Positions 48,226 to 62,100 are shown, counted from the first letter of the stretch. The stretch: DNA of 64,000 nucleotides from Formicarius rufipectus (GCA_013399695.1 VXAU01003167.1:689010-753009), one strand, 5' to 3'. Notes: generated by a model from the letters alone, not told the origin. Program-made: numbers and translations.

Positions 48226-50691
48226 CTGGGTCTCCAGAGGTACAGCTCTAGGTAGTCCTTGAGAGGAAGGCCTTGTCAGGTAGTGTCCTTGCTCTATCTT
48301 CCCTTCAGACTCTTTGTTTGGATGAACAAAGTTCGGTTGGAACAGAGAGCAGCATGTTGCTTTAGGTTTCCCTCTTTAGCACAGTGGTAAACTTCCATCA
48401 GGCAGCGAGAAAACCAAATTATGCTGCTGTCAGCACAGACAGCACAAATGGAATGATGCCCTTTATTTGTGTGCCTACATGCACTTAGGCATAAAATTTT
48501 GGAGTGAGGCTGTAGAACAAAGGAAAAGTAAAAGGTGTGAGTCTGGGCTGGGGAGCTATTGCCATACACAGGGTAACAACATTTCCCATTCTAAACTTCA
48601 CCCTCTGAAAAAACTTGAGAAACTTTATTCAGTGACTTCTACAGAAAAATACATAATAAAAAATACCCCAAAATCCCCCCCCCCCAAAAAAAAAATCCAA
48701 ACCCAAACTAACCAACAAAACAACACAAACAAACAAACAAAAAAACACCTCTCCCAACGAAAAACAAAGAAAAAAGAAAGGCTCTAAATTTTCCCTCTGT
48801 TTATTTATATTTGGTCAGAGCATTTGGCAGTATTTTTTTACACTTGAATAATTCAAAAATGGCTCAACAGATTTGATTCAGACATCCAACATCATCACTT
48901 TTGTGTTGAAGTTGAGTGTGGAAAATTGAAGCCAAAAAGAATTTGAATTATGAGCAATGGGAAAAGGGTTAGGGATGCAGGAGAGCAGCTGGATTTCTAT
49001 CTACATCACAAAGAACCTCACAGCTACAACTGCTTTCCTATTCTAATTTCAGATGAACAAACACCACATAGGTAACATAGAAAGGAGTTTTCAAAGTTGC
49101 AAGGGGAAGAAGCCTGCAAACATCAAAACATCAGACAGTGTTTTGCTTGTATGTAACCAATCCCTTAAGGGAAGGAACAGGGAAATTAAATCTTTTGATG
49201 TGGTTGACTTAAAAAGGGGATACAGAAAGTTTATATGATCTATGAGCTGTAGCAAATGGTATCCTCTAGATGACTGTATTTACCAGGGTCTGCTGAGAAA
49301 CAAGAGCTGAGGATGTGGCCTGGCATGGGTTAGCTCAGTAACAGTCCATGGAGCAGTCACATGGATGATGCCATACTTAAGTGAAAATTTACCCTACAAA
49401 ATACCACATTGATTTCTGAGAAGGAAGTGGGAGGGAAAGCCAACTTGTCTCTGAGTATTTCAGTGTAGGCTGAAACACACTACTTCACAAATATTCCGGA
49501 TTCCCTGTGTGAAGAAAGATGTCATGAATACACATAAATGTGTCTAGTCCGAGCGAAACAAGCACTAATGTGTTTCTGTAAAAGCTGCTGCTCCCTGTTC
49601 CTCTGGTGGTCAGTCTCTCTATACTTGATCATATTCAAATTGTCTCTGATAGCTGAAAACAGCTGCATTCCCCTTCTGTCTTAACAAATATCAGACTTGC
49701 CATTGCTTTAAAAAGCTTCTTGTCAGCTGTCTGGATGAATTTGAAGGACAGCTTGGAAAGATGAATTTGAGCATTTTCTGGAACAGCACTGGCAGGCAGC
49801 CTCAGACAGCACCTCGGCTGAGTGTGATATGATTTGTGCTGTATTTGGGTCCCAGAGATAGGCTAGACTGGATTTTCCCTTTGAACAAAGCTGGAGTCTT
49901 ACCACTTCCGCAGGAGCATTCGGAAAGTTCATCTTTTCTGCTAGTACAAACAAAAGGCCTCAGCACTTTTTAGGTAGGGACACAAATGAAAATGATGTTA
50001 TAAATAAAAGCACAAGAATCTACTGACTTAATCCAGTGAGACTGCTGTAAAAATATACCATGTATTAGCTTTCAGCTAAACCCAGAGAGTTGCTTTTAGC
50101 AACAGGAAGACAGGAACTTCAGCTCACCCAAGTACTGCCTCTGAGGAAAGTAGTACAAATGCCCAGGTCAGGAAAAAAGGGATGAAATAAAAAATGGCAT
50201 GTCTGTCCAAGTTCAGTGCAGTGTTTCAGTCTTCAAATGTCCTCATTCAAAAATATAGATGATTAATTTAAAATGTGATCCATGGGAAATTCAAGTTTCC
50301 TGTAGACTAGACATATAAATATATTTTTGAAACATTACAGTGAATTTTAATTAGTGAAATTTTATATAAACTTTTCTATATAAATACAGATTAATGAAAC
50401 ACATATGCACGTAAACATTAAAAAATGCAAAGAACATTCTCTCTTCCAACAAAACACTGCTTTCAAGCTCAAACAAAATTGAAACATCTATTTCCATTTT
50501 GAAAAGGGTTTTTACATTATATAAGAAAAAGCAACAAAGAAGAAGAAGAATATAAAATGATTCAACTTTTTCCAGAGAAAATGTATTTTCAAATGTGAAG
50601 ACAGGAATCAATATATATAAATGACACAACTCTTTTCTACTTCTGTGCACTTTAGGCATTATTAAGAAAACAACATGCTAAATGCAGAGAT
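48226..50691. other. unassigned DNA with A/C tract
   Basis: No gene or transposon is recognised apart from the A/C-rich tract at 48.66-48.75 kb. A short inverted repeat, 'tttatata' with 'tatataaa' and an 8-nt spacer, lies at about 50361-50384. Confidence 0.5.
48655..48749 (+). repeat. A/C-rich tract with C11-A10 junction
   Basis: Nearly all bases are A or C. C11 (48675-48685) is followed directly by A10, then by (CAAA)n-type units. Read from the other strand it is the same type of G/T tract as those at 6.2, 29.1 and 59.5 kb. Confidence 0.88.
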
Positions 50692-51490
50692 TGTCTCAGT
50701 TTAAAGGAAAACTAAGATGTCTATCTGGACTCGGAAGGAGCCCTCTTCCCAAAAACCACCACAACCTTTGACATTAAGAGACTTTAACCAGAAAATGTAT
50801 AGAAAAGGGTAACAGTTCTTTACTACAAATATATGTATGCATCTGTTTAACCCAAACCAGAACAAACAGCAACACTGTAACCAAGCCTTTCAAACAAATC
50901 AGGTCCTATCTTGGCTCCTTTGGTGCAGTTGTGTTTACAGACGGTGGGAGGTGATGCCTCACCTCAGGAGGCAAAGGCTGCAATGGCTGCATGGGCTCTG
51001 GTGAGGCACAGATGGTGACAAGGGAGAGGTGCTGGTTCCAAAAACTCATGTGGGAACGGCGGCTGCAGGGGAAAAGCTGAAACCTTCCCATAGGCAGTCC
51101 TGTGAAAGCATGGGGAGGACTGGGGGTTAACAACTCCTCTGCAGATGGAGTCGGCCCTCAAGGAGTCTGCAGCAATTCCAGGTAGCGGCAACTGTTCTCA
51201 CTGAAGAACAGCACAGCGAACACAGAGTTGGGCGACTAAGGCAGGGGAGATCCCTCCAAGTGCTTCCACCAGCCCAGCAAACCGTGGCTGGTGCCCACAG
51301 CATCTGGAGGAGAGAAATGTGCCAAAAAAACCTGGAAAAACCTCTCTCCCCAACCCTCAGTCCTCCCCAACCATTAAGTTGGAATGCAAAGCTATCAGCC
51401 ATCCCTTTGTTAGCTGGTTCTAGGAGCAGGTATTTGTGGGCTTCAACTTCCAAACCGCTCTGTTGGTAAGGGAGAGAAAAAAATTCCATG
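50692..51490 (-). mobile_element. LTR-like element, minus strand, 5' limit unclear
   Basis: On the minus strand the element ends 'ttcctttaaactgagaca', a terminus I associate with avian ERV LTRs. About 130 bp upstream of that end is an AGTAAA poly(A)-like signal (plus strand 50819-50824), just after a TATA-like 'catatattt'. Upstream of these the minus strand is GC-rich. The start of the element could not be fixed and no target-site duplication was found, so the high coordinate is approximate. Overlapping minus-strand frames of 75-120 codons fall within it and I treat them as non-genic. Confidence 0.5.
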
Positions 51491-53547
51491 AAAGATTTTG
51501 AAACTATAACTGAGATAAGAGTATAATCTGTAATGCTGAAATTACAATGGTCCTGAAAAATTGTTTATTCTGTTTATTCCCTTTTAACGGTGTCATTTCC
51601 AACATCAGTTGCAGCTGCACCTTCTGAGGCTGCATTAGTGATAAGAAAATCAGAGGCAATGGCTAGACCTAATGGATTGCTCTGGCCCAAGGCAGCTGAA
51701 TATTCAAATGTCTGTCAGCTTGGAATGGCCCGGAAGCAACCTAAATCCAGCATGGCTGGGGCACCTGTGTGATCCTTTGCTCCATCATTCCGTAACACTT
51801 GAGAAAATTCTCAGTTTATCAATGATAGTATTTGTGCAAGCAATTAGTGCTGCATTTTGTACATATTCTGTCTTGCCTAGGCTGGCAGACTCCATTGTCA
51901 TATTATCAAACTTTTACAGAACATAAATGTTATAACTTCTCATATGTTGAAAAGAACTGAAGATCAGCTTGATTGAAGGCCTATCATGTCTTCTGTCACT
52001 GAGTTTGTGAAAGGTTTGAAGTTATTATGTCAATCTCCCTGCAACAAGCATGACTTACTACCTTTTGGATTAAGATTTCATGAATGCCAAACTCCTTACA
52101 GCTTGGTTTTTTTCCATTGGAAGGAATTCAGGTCTCTAAAATTTCACCACTCTTCTATAAATAGATAATACAGAACCACTGTCTTGTTCAATTTAATTTT
52201 TATTTTTATTATTTCATATGAAATTACAGTATCTAAACTTAACTCTATCACTTGTTTTCTATGAAGAACAGTACTTGAACATAGTCTATATATAAAAATA
52301 CAACACCACTTTTCCAAGAACAAATACTTGCAAAGGATCATGAAATTTTCCCAGAGTTAACAGTGACTCACCAGCTCCAAATTTTTGGCTGATGTAAATT
52401 AGTATAGCAGTAATAAATGTGGTTATGCCATCTATGTCAGCTGAAGATGTATCTCACTGCACAGCACTGAGAAATTGGCTGAAGATATGACCTTACTAAG
52501 AGATCATGCAGTCTACTACTGGCTTGCCTTTGTTATTCTTTTCTTTGTGGATTTACTTAAAAGTTGTAGCATCAGTGGGCCACAAACACAAGACCAAAAG
52601 ACTGAAGCAGTTCTGTTAGCTGCTTTGTAGATGATTACAAGCCAGATCAGAACACTTTTCAAGAAATGTACATTAAAATCATGCAAGTTTCCAATATGAA
52701 AACAATGACATGTTCTGAACCAAGTCTCTTTCCAGAAATTAAACAGTAAGTTAAAAAATAGGATGGTTCTCATGTATTTTGGACTGACGACAGTTCAAGA
52801 TTTTTGTGGCAAAAACATAACCTTTGAAACTGCTATTTCACAAACAAATGGCAAGCTCTGTCCTTCTTCACACAAACACAAGATTTGATTGCCTCTGTAA
52901 AAACTGTCCCCAAAGCATTTCCTTTGGCTGACGTGGAATGCTGAGTGTTCACTAAATCAGACACAGAAAGAAATTTTTTTTTGGCCTTTATGAACTTTTG
53001 AAGCTTTAGCAGCTAGCAGCTGCTTATCTTGTGAACAGAATTTCCTGTTAGTATCCTTCCAGACTATTTGTTCACTAGAAGTGCAACAAATGTCAACAAA
53101 AACAACACACTATGTTCCAGTTTTTAAATACAGTTGAGGAATCTCAGAATGTTTTACACTTCCCAAATAGACTCCTGTTCTATTAATGTATGTACTGCTA
53201 TGGCCTTGTTCGGATCTCATTTAGTTCCGGTGGTTGTTAGTTGGATTGAAACTATAAAGATATTAAGAGATTGACTATAACCACTACATTTCTGTACTTC
53301 CAATAGCAGTGATAGCAATAATTTTAGGAAGGACTGAATAATCTGAATTGTTTAAAAATGGCTCCTTTCTCTCATCATATTTTGAGTTATCTGTTCTGAT
53401 TCCCTTCAGCTCAGCTAATTAGCAATGATTTTGACAGACAAAATGAGACGCCTCACAGTCCCTCTCTCCCAGGGAAAGCTGCACTGCCTCAGCTAATTCC
53501 AGGTATGCTATCAATGAAGGATCTGTGAACTAACCCATTCAGGACAT
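51491..53547. other. unassigned AT-rich DNA
   Basis: No gene or transposon is recognised. A minus-strand donor-like 'gtgagt' at about 52370 has a plausible upstream acceptor, but all three frames between them are closed. Confidence 0.5.
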
Positions 53548-54020
53548 CAGATTTTTAGAGTGTGTTCACAGAAGGGCAACTAAGGTGGTGAAAGACCTTG
53601 AGGGCAAGATTTATGAGGAGCAGCTGAGGTGACCTGGTTTGTTCAGCCCAGAAAAGAGAAGGCTGAGGGTGCTCTCACCACAGTCTACAAGTTCCTGAAG
53701 GGGCAGTGGAGGGAGAGGTGGTGAAACTGTCTCTCTGGTGGCCAGTGACAGGACACAAGGAAAGGGAATGAAGCTGCATCAGGGGAAGTTCAGACTGGAC
53801 AGCAGGAAAGGGTTCTTCACTGGGATGGTAATTTGTCATTGGAACAGGTGCCCCAGGGAAGGAATCATGGCACCAAGCCTACCAGAGCTTAAGGAGTGGC
53901 TGGACAATGCTGTTAGTCACACAGTTTAGCATTACATAGTCCTGCAAGGAGCAGGGAGCTGGACTCCATGATCCTTTGTAGTCTTTCCAACTTGAGAAAT
54001 TCCATGCTTCTGTGATTTTT
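53548..54020 (+). mobile_element. CR1 LINE 3' half
   Basis: Landmarks are 'gtgttcacagaagggcaact', 'ttatgaggagcagctgaggt', 'ttcactgggatggtaatttg', 'ggcaccaagcctaccagagc' and the tail 'ctttccaacttgag' followed by 'cttctgtgatt'. It belongs to the same subfamily as the copy at 14.1 kb, sharing the 'gcaccaagcct' stretch and the closing text. It is 5'-truncated, with the ORF2 end broken and the 3' terminus present. Confidence 0.92.
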
Positions 54021-56998
54021 TGGAGAAAAGGTAGTGAATCTTCTGTGGTGAATACTTACAGACTATGACATACAGATTTCATTTGACCAAGAAACAGAAG
54101 ATGGGAACGTTTGCTTACTTCCTCTGTGCAGAAGATTGAATGTGCAGTGCAATGATTTTTCCAGGATTTCCACCCCAAGATAAAGCTGAGTAAGCCTGAG
54201 CATAGCAAGAACTCAGGACAGACAGACAATATTCATCTGTGCACCTTCCACAGAGCTCCCAAAACTGGGAGTTAGGATTAGCTATCAGATAGTGCTCTAG
54301 AAGCACAGAACCAATGCTCAGCCTGGCAGGCAGCCTGGAACGTTTGAATTAGTTGAGAGCCGGTTTTGGCCCCACTTTCATGAGCTTAAAATAGAAAGCA
54401 AAAGCTGTAAGATTCAAACAGAGGGAAATTTGAAATCAGTAATGACTATTTTTGTAGAACCTAAGGATAAATTAAACATTCTTCTCCTTCGAAAGTTCCA
54501 AATTGTAAATAGTTGAAATGAGTCTTTTTCCTTTGATCAAAACTAGTCCTATTGTGATGCTGCTTGATTTTTAGATTGGTAAATGTGCAGAAGCATGCAG
54601 CTGTCTGGTAATGCCATTTCTAGCAATGCCCACTGCATAGAATGGTGCTGATTTACTCTTTCCAAGGGTACTTGTTGCTAAGATTAAATCAGCTGGGTGG
54701 CTCCCCAATTTCCTTCGGAGTAGGATGCATTAGTGCAGCAAACAGTGCTGCTCTGCTTATTTCCAAGGAGGCAATCTGAAAGCTATGTGTGATTATTCAA
54801 AGCGGGGACCAAACACATGACAAATCATTTATTTTGCTTAAGACACTACTGGAGAGTGTTCACACAGTGCAGAAAGCCAAGAGACCACCCACCATCCTGG
54901 ACCTAGAACTACGTTGCCTTGAACAGCTTTGACAGCAGCGGGGGATGTTTGTAGCACTCAAGTTTGTGGTTCTCTGTGATTCCATCTAAAAAGCAGGAGC
55001 CAATTGGGAAGCTATGAGAATTACGCACTACAGAGCTTCACAGTGTCTGAAGGAAGTGATCCTCCTGATGCCCCTGCTAGATTTAAAGTATCAAGAGAAA
55101 CAGTTTTGTGCAAGGAAACAAGGAACTCTATGAGCATTTGACGTTACTGTAACAAGTGGAAGTTTGTTTTGCAGATCCCTGTAGCTGATGTTCAGTGTGT
55201 ACCACACACATGTTGTGCTGCATGTGCACACAGCAACTGCAAAGCACGTGTGCAGTAAAATCAAACCCTCCAACATCTGTGCAGCACATCTGGTCTCATT
55301 TATGTAAGAAGCTGACTTGCTACGTACACATGCCATAAGAGAAACATTCTTAACGTGCCCTTAATAACATTTTGCCTCCTGACTCAACTCTCTATAGATG
55401 TGTCTGAAGTTTTTCCTAAACCCAAGGCATTCAAAATGCTCATATGAGCTCTTTCTTAACTCCTTGAGGTGCAAGCTCACATTATAACCTTTCCCTAAAG
55501 TGGAACAAAACTGGAGTCCCTTACGAAATGAACACATGCAAGCTTTTCATCTGAGATCTCTGTTGTCACTGGCCAATAGGTTCAAAGTTGTGGAGGGGAG
55601 GGGGGAAAGGAGTTTATATTTTGCATTTCTCCTTGCAAACATTTTATCTCCCATACAAAATTTGATTCATATAGAAAATCAACAGTGGCACTGTCAACAT
55701 CATCTGGTAACCTGGAGTTCAGAAAGCTTTGTCCTTTCAGCAAATAGTAAACACAGATAACATAAATTCTCCACAATTGTCATTCTCCCTAAGAGTGAGA
55801 CAAAAAAACCAAAGTAATTTTAAATGCCTTTTTATTGACATTAGTGATTCTTAATGTTTCAGGGGATATCTGCTTATTCATACATATATTTGTACCTTTT
55901 CCATAAGAATGCCGCATTCCTATGTGTGTTGGGAAGGAAATTTGTTTGGCATCACAAATTCAAGAGGGATATGCAAGCCTCATACAGTCTCACTTGCAGC
56001 TTATTACATGGACTGCAAGTATGATTTTCCTTATTTGTAGCTGAAACATATTTTAAATTAGCTGCTTTATAAATAATCAGGCATATAACAAAATCCACAT
56101 GAGTACTAACTTGAAGGTGTCTCAGGATTCCCACTCACCAGTTCTAAAAGACCAAACGTGTGCAATGTTTCCCATGTGAAGGGGGACAGCCAGCCTTTCC
56201 TAAGGATGCTTTTCTTTTATTGAGTGCATGGCAGTGTTTTGGGTTATGAAGAATTGTTTCATTGTGTTCATTAGCATTTCAAAAGCATTTAACTTGGCTG
56301 GAGCTCTATAAAAGATTGCTGTGAACTGTATTGCTGTATGTATATAGGCACTACTGAATACAATAGGAAATAGGATATATTTACATTTTTATAAGAGTTT
56401 CCTGATTTAAAGGAATGTGCTGACTACTTTGAAGTTGAGACCAAGTTCTCTTTCTTCTCTTCCTCAGCCTGAATGTTCGTATGTGCAGCATACAGTGTAG
56501 GCAAAACTGTTGTTTTAAGCAGTCCTGTGTTTTCCAGGGTGCAAATGCAGGTGTGGATCAGAAACTGAATCTGAAAGCTGGGGCTTGTCTAGTAACTCAT
56601 TTCACACCTTGTCTGTGCTTGTGAGCCATGTCACAGGCTGTTGTCCTCTTTCAGTTTACAACTTCATCTATCCCTGATTGCAGAAGCATAAGAATGACAG
56701 GTCCTAGATTTCTTTTCACTCCAAAATATGAAACTACATTTAACACATCAGGTTTTGCATAATTTGTGAAAGTGAACACTAAGGTAACTACAAACAGACA
56801 TCAAGGTTGCACAACTTGAATGTGGATGCTGTATTCTTCCCTTCTACAACATAAATCCCTGCTGAACAGTATCAGAGGCCCATGATCAGGCAGGTGTAAA
56901 GACAAGTCTTGTAGGAAGGATGAGTAAGGGAGAAGGAAGGTTTATTAAAAGTCAGATTGTCCAGTGCTCCAGTATAAAACTGGAGGACATGCTCGTTG
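54021..56998. other. unassigned AT-rich DNA
   Basis: No gene, transposon or tandem repeat is recognised in this stretch. Confidence 0.5.
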
Positions 56999-57077
56999 AG
57001 TTTCTCAATGAACTAAAAGACACAAGAAAGGAGTATAGAAAAAGCAGGAATAAAGAAAGGCAATGAAATTGAGCATG
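56999..57077 (+). repeat. isolated copy of a CR1 ORF2-linker segment
   Basis: About 78 bp starting 'gagtttctcaatgaactaaa' are nearly repeated at 57660-57740, inside the large CR1 downstream. I count roughly eight differences, mostly transitions. The sequence on either side of this first copy does not match the CR1, so it is a fragment cut at both ends. It may be a local duplication or the remains of an independent insertion. Confidence 0.75.
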
Positions 57078-57244
57078 TCCCTGGGTCAAGAACAGAGGAG
57101 GAGGGTACACAGAGTCTGTAAGAACTGCCTGACCAAGAGGACATAGTAAGTGAGGTTTTCTAAAGTGACTAGTAAAGGTCTCTTCATTTTATACCCTCAT
57201 CCTTATGTGTTTTTCAACCCCCTAGACATCACCACATGGCAACA

Positions 57245-59135
57245 TTCCAGAAAAACCCTAGATTGTGTTGGTGATAATTTCATGACACAGAAATGTTAGA
57301 GGCTCAACGATAATGTTCTACCAGATCTACTGCTCACAAACTGTGAAGAACTAGTGGAAAAGGCTGCCATGGTTGGCAGGTCGGGCTGCAGTAGCCACAT
57401 GATGATTGAACTCAGGATCTGAAGGAAGGCTGGGAAGGAAAGCAGCAGGATTAGGATTTTTGCATTTCCGGAGAGCAGATTTTGTCTTATTTTTAGAGAA
57501 TTGCTAGGCAGAGTGCCCTGGGAAGCAGCCATGAAGGGGAAAGGTGCCCAGGAAAACTGGCTAATTTTTAAAGAAAACTTTTTGAGAGCTCAGGAACAAA
57601 CCATCCTGTTGTACAGGAAGACTGTGAATTCTGGCAAAAGGGCTGTTTGGCTAAGTCAGGAGTTTCTCAATGAACTAAAACACACAAGGAAGGAGTGTAG
57701 AAGAAGCGGGAACAAAGAAAGGCAACAAAATAAGAGCATAACAATATTGCTGAGCAATGATTTAAGACAAATGTTCTAGAGACAAAATCAGGATGGTCAA
57801 AACAGAAGGTGGGTCTGGAGCTAAAACTGTCCAGGTACAAAAAGGTCAAAAAGAGATGGTACAGGAGTGTTAGGTGGTAAAGGAAGCTCAGAGAAAATGT
57901 AGGTCAGGAGATGGTCTAGTAAAAAAGATGGGAAGGACAGAAGTACTAAAGTACCTTTTTTCTTCTGTCTCCACTAATGAAACCTGTTTCCAGAGCCCTG
58001 TGTGTACCAACACATATTTAGAAGGAGATGGTGACTAGGGAAGCACAACACATTGGAGGAAGCATTCAGTCTGTGGGAGAAGGTGAATGCTGACAGAGAT
58101 GGTTGATGTGGTTGTGATGCCTTTGTCCATGGAAAATAATGACAATCATGAGAAGCAGCTGGGGAGCATGTCCTCTGGACATGTCCCCAAAGGACAGGAA
58201 GGTAATTGGGACTAGTCAACACAGATTTCCAAAGAGTAAATCATCCTTTGGTAATCAGATTACCTTCTTTGACAGAATGACTGGCTATGTAGGCAAGGGG
58301 AGAGTGGGGGGTATAATATATCTGACTCTAGTAAAGCATTTGACATCACCTTCTACCGTATCCCAAATCTCAGCCAGCTGCTGAGGAAGTTTGGGCTTTA
58401 GCAGGGTAGAAATTTGAGCTCAAAGGGTAGAAACCAATGGCTTGATGTCTGACTGGTAACTAGTGAAGTTCCTCAGGGGGTAACACTACAATCCATATTA
58501 CCCAGTGTTTCATTCACAGTATTGATAATGAGGCAGCATATACCCTCCACAAATTTGTGGATGATGCTAAATTAGGGGGGAGTTAACTGACACCTCAAAG
58601 TGCCAGCTGTGTGCTCCCATCATGAATGAAACAAATGGCCAAGGATTTCCTCAGGGGCAACATGGCTAGCAGATCAAAGTAGGTTATTCCTTGATTTAAT
58701 CTGCTAATGAGGAGGCCATAGTTGGACTGTGTCTGGCTCTGGGACACTCTTCAAGAGAGAGGTTAAAACCAGGAGATGGTCCTGCAGAAGGTTATCAAGG
58801 GATACAGAACACATAAACTATGAAATAAAACTGAGGGAGCTGGGTTTGTTTAGTCTTGTAAAGAAGAGACAACTGGGAGATTGAACACCCTGTGATTACA
58901 CAAAATGAAGTCGTGAAGATGACAAAGTCAGACTTCTCCTTATACTAGCAAACACAAAGCAGACAAGAGTAAGGGGCACATGTTGTGATCTGGGAGATTC
59001 AAATAGGACATTAGGAAAATACTACTCACCAAGATGGTATTGCAGCACTGGAAGAAGTTATGAGAGATACTGTGGAGCATCCAGGTTTGGAGGCTTCCAA
59101 GATTCATCCAGATGACTCCATGACAGGCCTAATAC
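57245..59135 (+). mobile_element. longest CR1 LINE, endonuclease end to near 3' end
   Basis: The copy starts in the endonuclease C-terminus, with 'ctactgctcacaaactgtga' (LLLTN-like) and 'ggctgcagtagccacatgat', where the conserved Ser-Asp-His of the endonuclease has become Ser-Ser-His. It passes the linker ('gcagagtgccctgggaagca') and the palm ('agtaaagcatttgacatcac'). It reaches the catalytic box KFVDDAKLGG (58551 on), which keeps both Asp residues. It then passes through the C-terminus to about 59.1 kb. Frames are broken by stops and indels. Its tail does not show the usual octamer repeat, so the exact 3' end is uncertain. At about 1.9 kb it is the longest element here, though full-length CR1 is about 4.5 kb. 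Confidence 0.9.
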
Positions 59136-62100
59136 AGTATTAATTATTGCCCTTATTAATTAAGCAGAAAACTGAACTATAAAACTACCAAGGTTTCCCC
59201 AAAACAGCTCTTGCAATATGCTATGATGTTTATGTTTATGTTGAAATCTTGCATTTCCAGAAGTCTATTTTGCTCATGTGCTGTGTATCAGTGAAGGATA
59301 AATGATTCAGACTGTCAGAGAAAACTTGGGAAGGAAGATATTTCAGTTTATGGCCTTTTGCCCCCTTCTATCTCAAAGCAGATTTTTTTTTAGAGTTATT
59401 TGTTTGGATAGAGAAGAAATGTATTCAGGTACTTTGTCTGGAGAGTTCTCAGTAACCAATAAAACTTGATTGCATGTAAATCCAGAAAATTATTAATAAG
59501 CAATCAAATGGAAAGCAACTTGAAGTCAAACTGCTGACATGTTTGGTTTTTTTGTGTGTTGTTTTTATTTGGTTTTTTGTTTTGTTTTGTGGGTTTTTTG
59601 TTTTTTTTTTGTTGTTGTTTTTTTTCCATATAAACTCTTGTATACCCTGGTAAAAATGTTCTTGTTCAGCCTTGGTACCGTAATGGTGCAGGAGCTTGCA
59701 GAATATTCTTCCTGTGATTCCACACAGCCCAACTACATTGTGTTGAACTCAGCATTTCTGCTATTTACTGAGTAACAAAAATAAATCTTGTTCTAACTTC
59801 AGCAGAAGGCTTGAAAGAAGTAGAAGCAAATCTTCAGCATCTTTCATTCATCACATGATATTGAGAATGAGCTGGACCAGCTTCAAGTGTTTTGCATTTC
59901 ATGTTGAAAGCAGCTTTTCAAATGTCAGTGGTTACAAGGAACAGGAGAAGACAGCCTTCCTACAGTCTTCCTGTTTCTTTATCTGGTTGGAGCATCTAGT
60001 GGCTCTTGTGACTAAATTGCTTCATGTCTGCAAAATAAATTGCTGGCTACAAGTTAGTTTCTATACTGTAGGTCTACTCTGTAACTCGTAGTTTTTGTAA
60101 AGATTTCCAAAACTGTGCCATGGAAAAGGCGAGCAACTATTTGCTTCTATACATGGAAGAAAGCATTTGAGAAAGCAATATAGGAAAGCTTATGCTTTTG
60201 TGCTCTAATATTGAATTTCATCCATGCTCATCAGAGGCTTAATTATTCAGGTCAGAATATGCAATAACTTTTTCTTCAAAAGGTCTTTTAAAAATATAAC
60301 ATGTAAAGAAAGAAGATGAGAGGATTTACTGAAAATTATGTTACTAACTTCTACAAACAAAAGAAACAGAGATGGAATAGAAGTGTCAGAACAAGAAAGT
60401 GAGATGTAGATTGTAGGTTGGACAAAATTGGAGCTTCAGACCTTGCACACGGCTATGCATTTTTTACACACTACTGCAAATTCACCATTAAATCTCCAAA
60501 AGTTGCATTGATCACTGAAAAACAATATTCACTCAGAATATGACTGGTTCAATATGCTTTGGTCAGCTTTTCTTTCTATATGCGACAAGCAGGATTTTTA
60601 TTTTTAGTACTGATGGCTCCCATAGCAAAAATTGGGTGTAGGTTAACTTCTTCCTAAATTGCTCTGATAGCATCTCTAACATCCTTCTTCTCATTTTGCA
60701 GGGAGGAAATCATCTGCTCTAGGTGGAGTTCTGGCATCAGTATATCCTCTCATGCACAATTTCAGTCATGCTTCAGAAGGTAACTCAGCCAGCTTCACTG
60801 TCACTAGCTACTGACACAACAGAGCAATACAGGCCCTATTAAACCCAGCCTTGTTACCTCCTGGGCTCTTTTATTCCCACTATAGTGGTATCACTCATGC
60901 TTATGCTTTTTATGCTCTTTACTCTGTAGAGGGACCTGGCCAGCATCATGATCTTACTGTCCTTGACTTGGTTAGCACCCTCAGCACATGGGTGTGCATA
61001 ATTAGGAAAAGTTTCTGCCTTGTCACAAAGGCTTAACAATGCAGCAGGACAGACTGCAGATGAAAGACTGAATCAAGATGATTGTGGCTTGGTTTTCAAT
61101 AAATTTTGACTTAATTTTACTTACATTATGAATTCTTGCAGATCCTTTACATTCCCATTGCATTGGTGAAAGATGGTATAAATTCCTGCCACTACCAAGT
61201 AGCCAAAGTGCTGGTTTGTAAGGGAAGGAAGGGGAAAAGGTGAGAGGGAGAGTGCCAAGAAGAGCTAAAACATTTCTTAAACTCTAAATAACTAATTGTT
61301 CGACTAACTAGCCATTGTTTTGTACTATGCCATTTCCCAGTTCCCTTTCTCAGTTCAAACAAGTAGCTGCTTGAAAGCCCTTCTGCTAATGCAGTGGCTA
61401 CCCAATATGGAGCAAAACCTCTTTTTTGACTAGTAATCTTTGCTTATTAGTACTTCAACCTCAGGCTTATGAAGCTCAGTGAATTCAGGATACATTTACT
61501 AAACTGTGACTTATCTCCAGGTGTGTTATTAGCCTTGTTTTCTTGAATGATGAATTAAAACACACAAGTTTTCCTGAGACCGTGGAGCAGATGGGGGTCA
61601 ATACAAGGTGGCGTCTATGAACTTGACTAGTCAGAAGTAAAACCATATGCCTCTTCACAGAAATCTACATTGAGGAAGTCTAGACTGTAAAGTCACATTG
61701 TGGACTCCTGGTCACAGCTCTTCCAGAAGGTACTTGAGACTTTGGACCATTTTGGAAATTATGATGTTCCAGAAACACTTGGAAAGTACTCCCTGTAGAA
61801 AGTTAAAACTTCCCAAACAGATGGCTTGTCTTGTGAGCTCTGTAAAACCTACCAACAGTGGGACCTCTTTTAGTGATTTTGATGAGAAAAGATGATGCCA
61901 TCCTTGTTCTCTTGGGAAGTTATCAGCTTTTTAACTTTGTAAATAGAAACTGGAGTTGCAGTTTGCATAGTCTGAATGGTTGTTGCTAAAATTAACTGAT
62001 CTACACTGAAGTACAGGCTGCCACTGTGGTGACAAGAGCAGCCTGTGCCTGTCACCAAGGCTGTTACCAGTCCCTAAACAAATATGAGTTGCTGGCCAAG

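Noticed and set aside
52373..52464. Minus-strand exon-like segment with acceptor and 'gtgagt' donor
   Set aside because: All three frames contain stops and the acceptor is only moderate.
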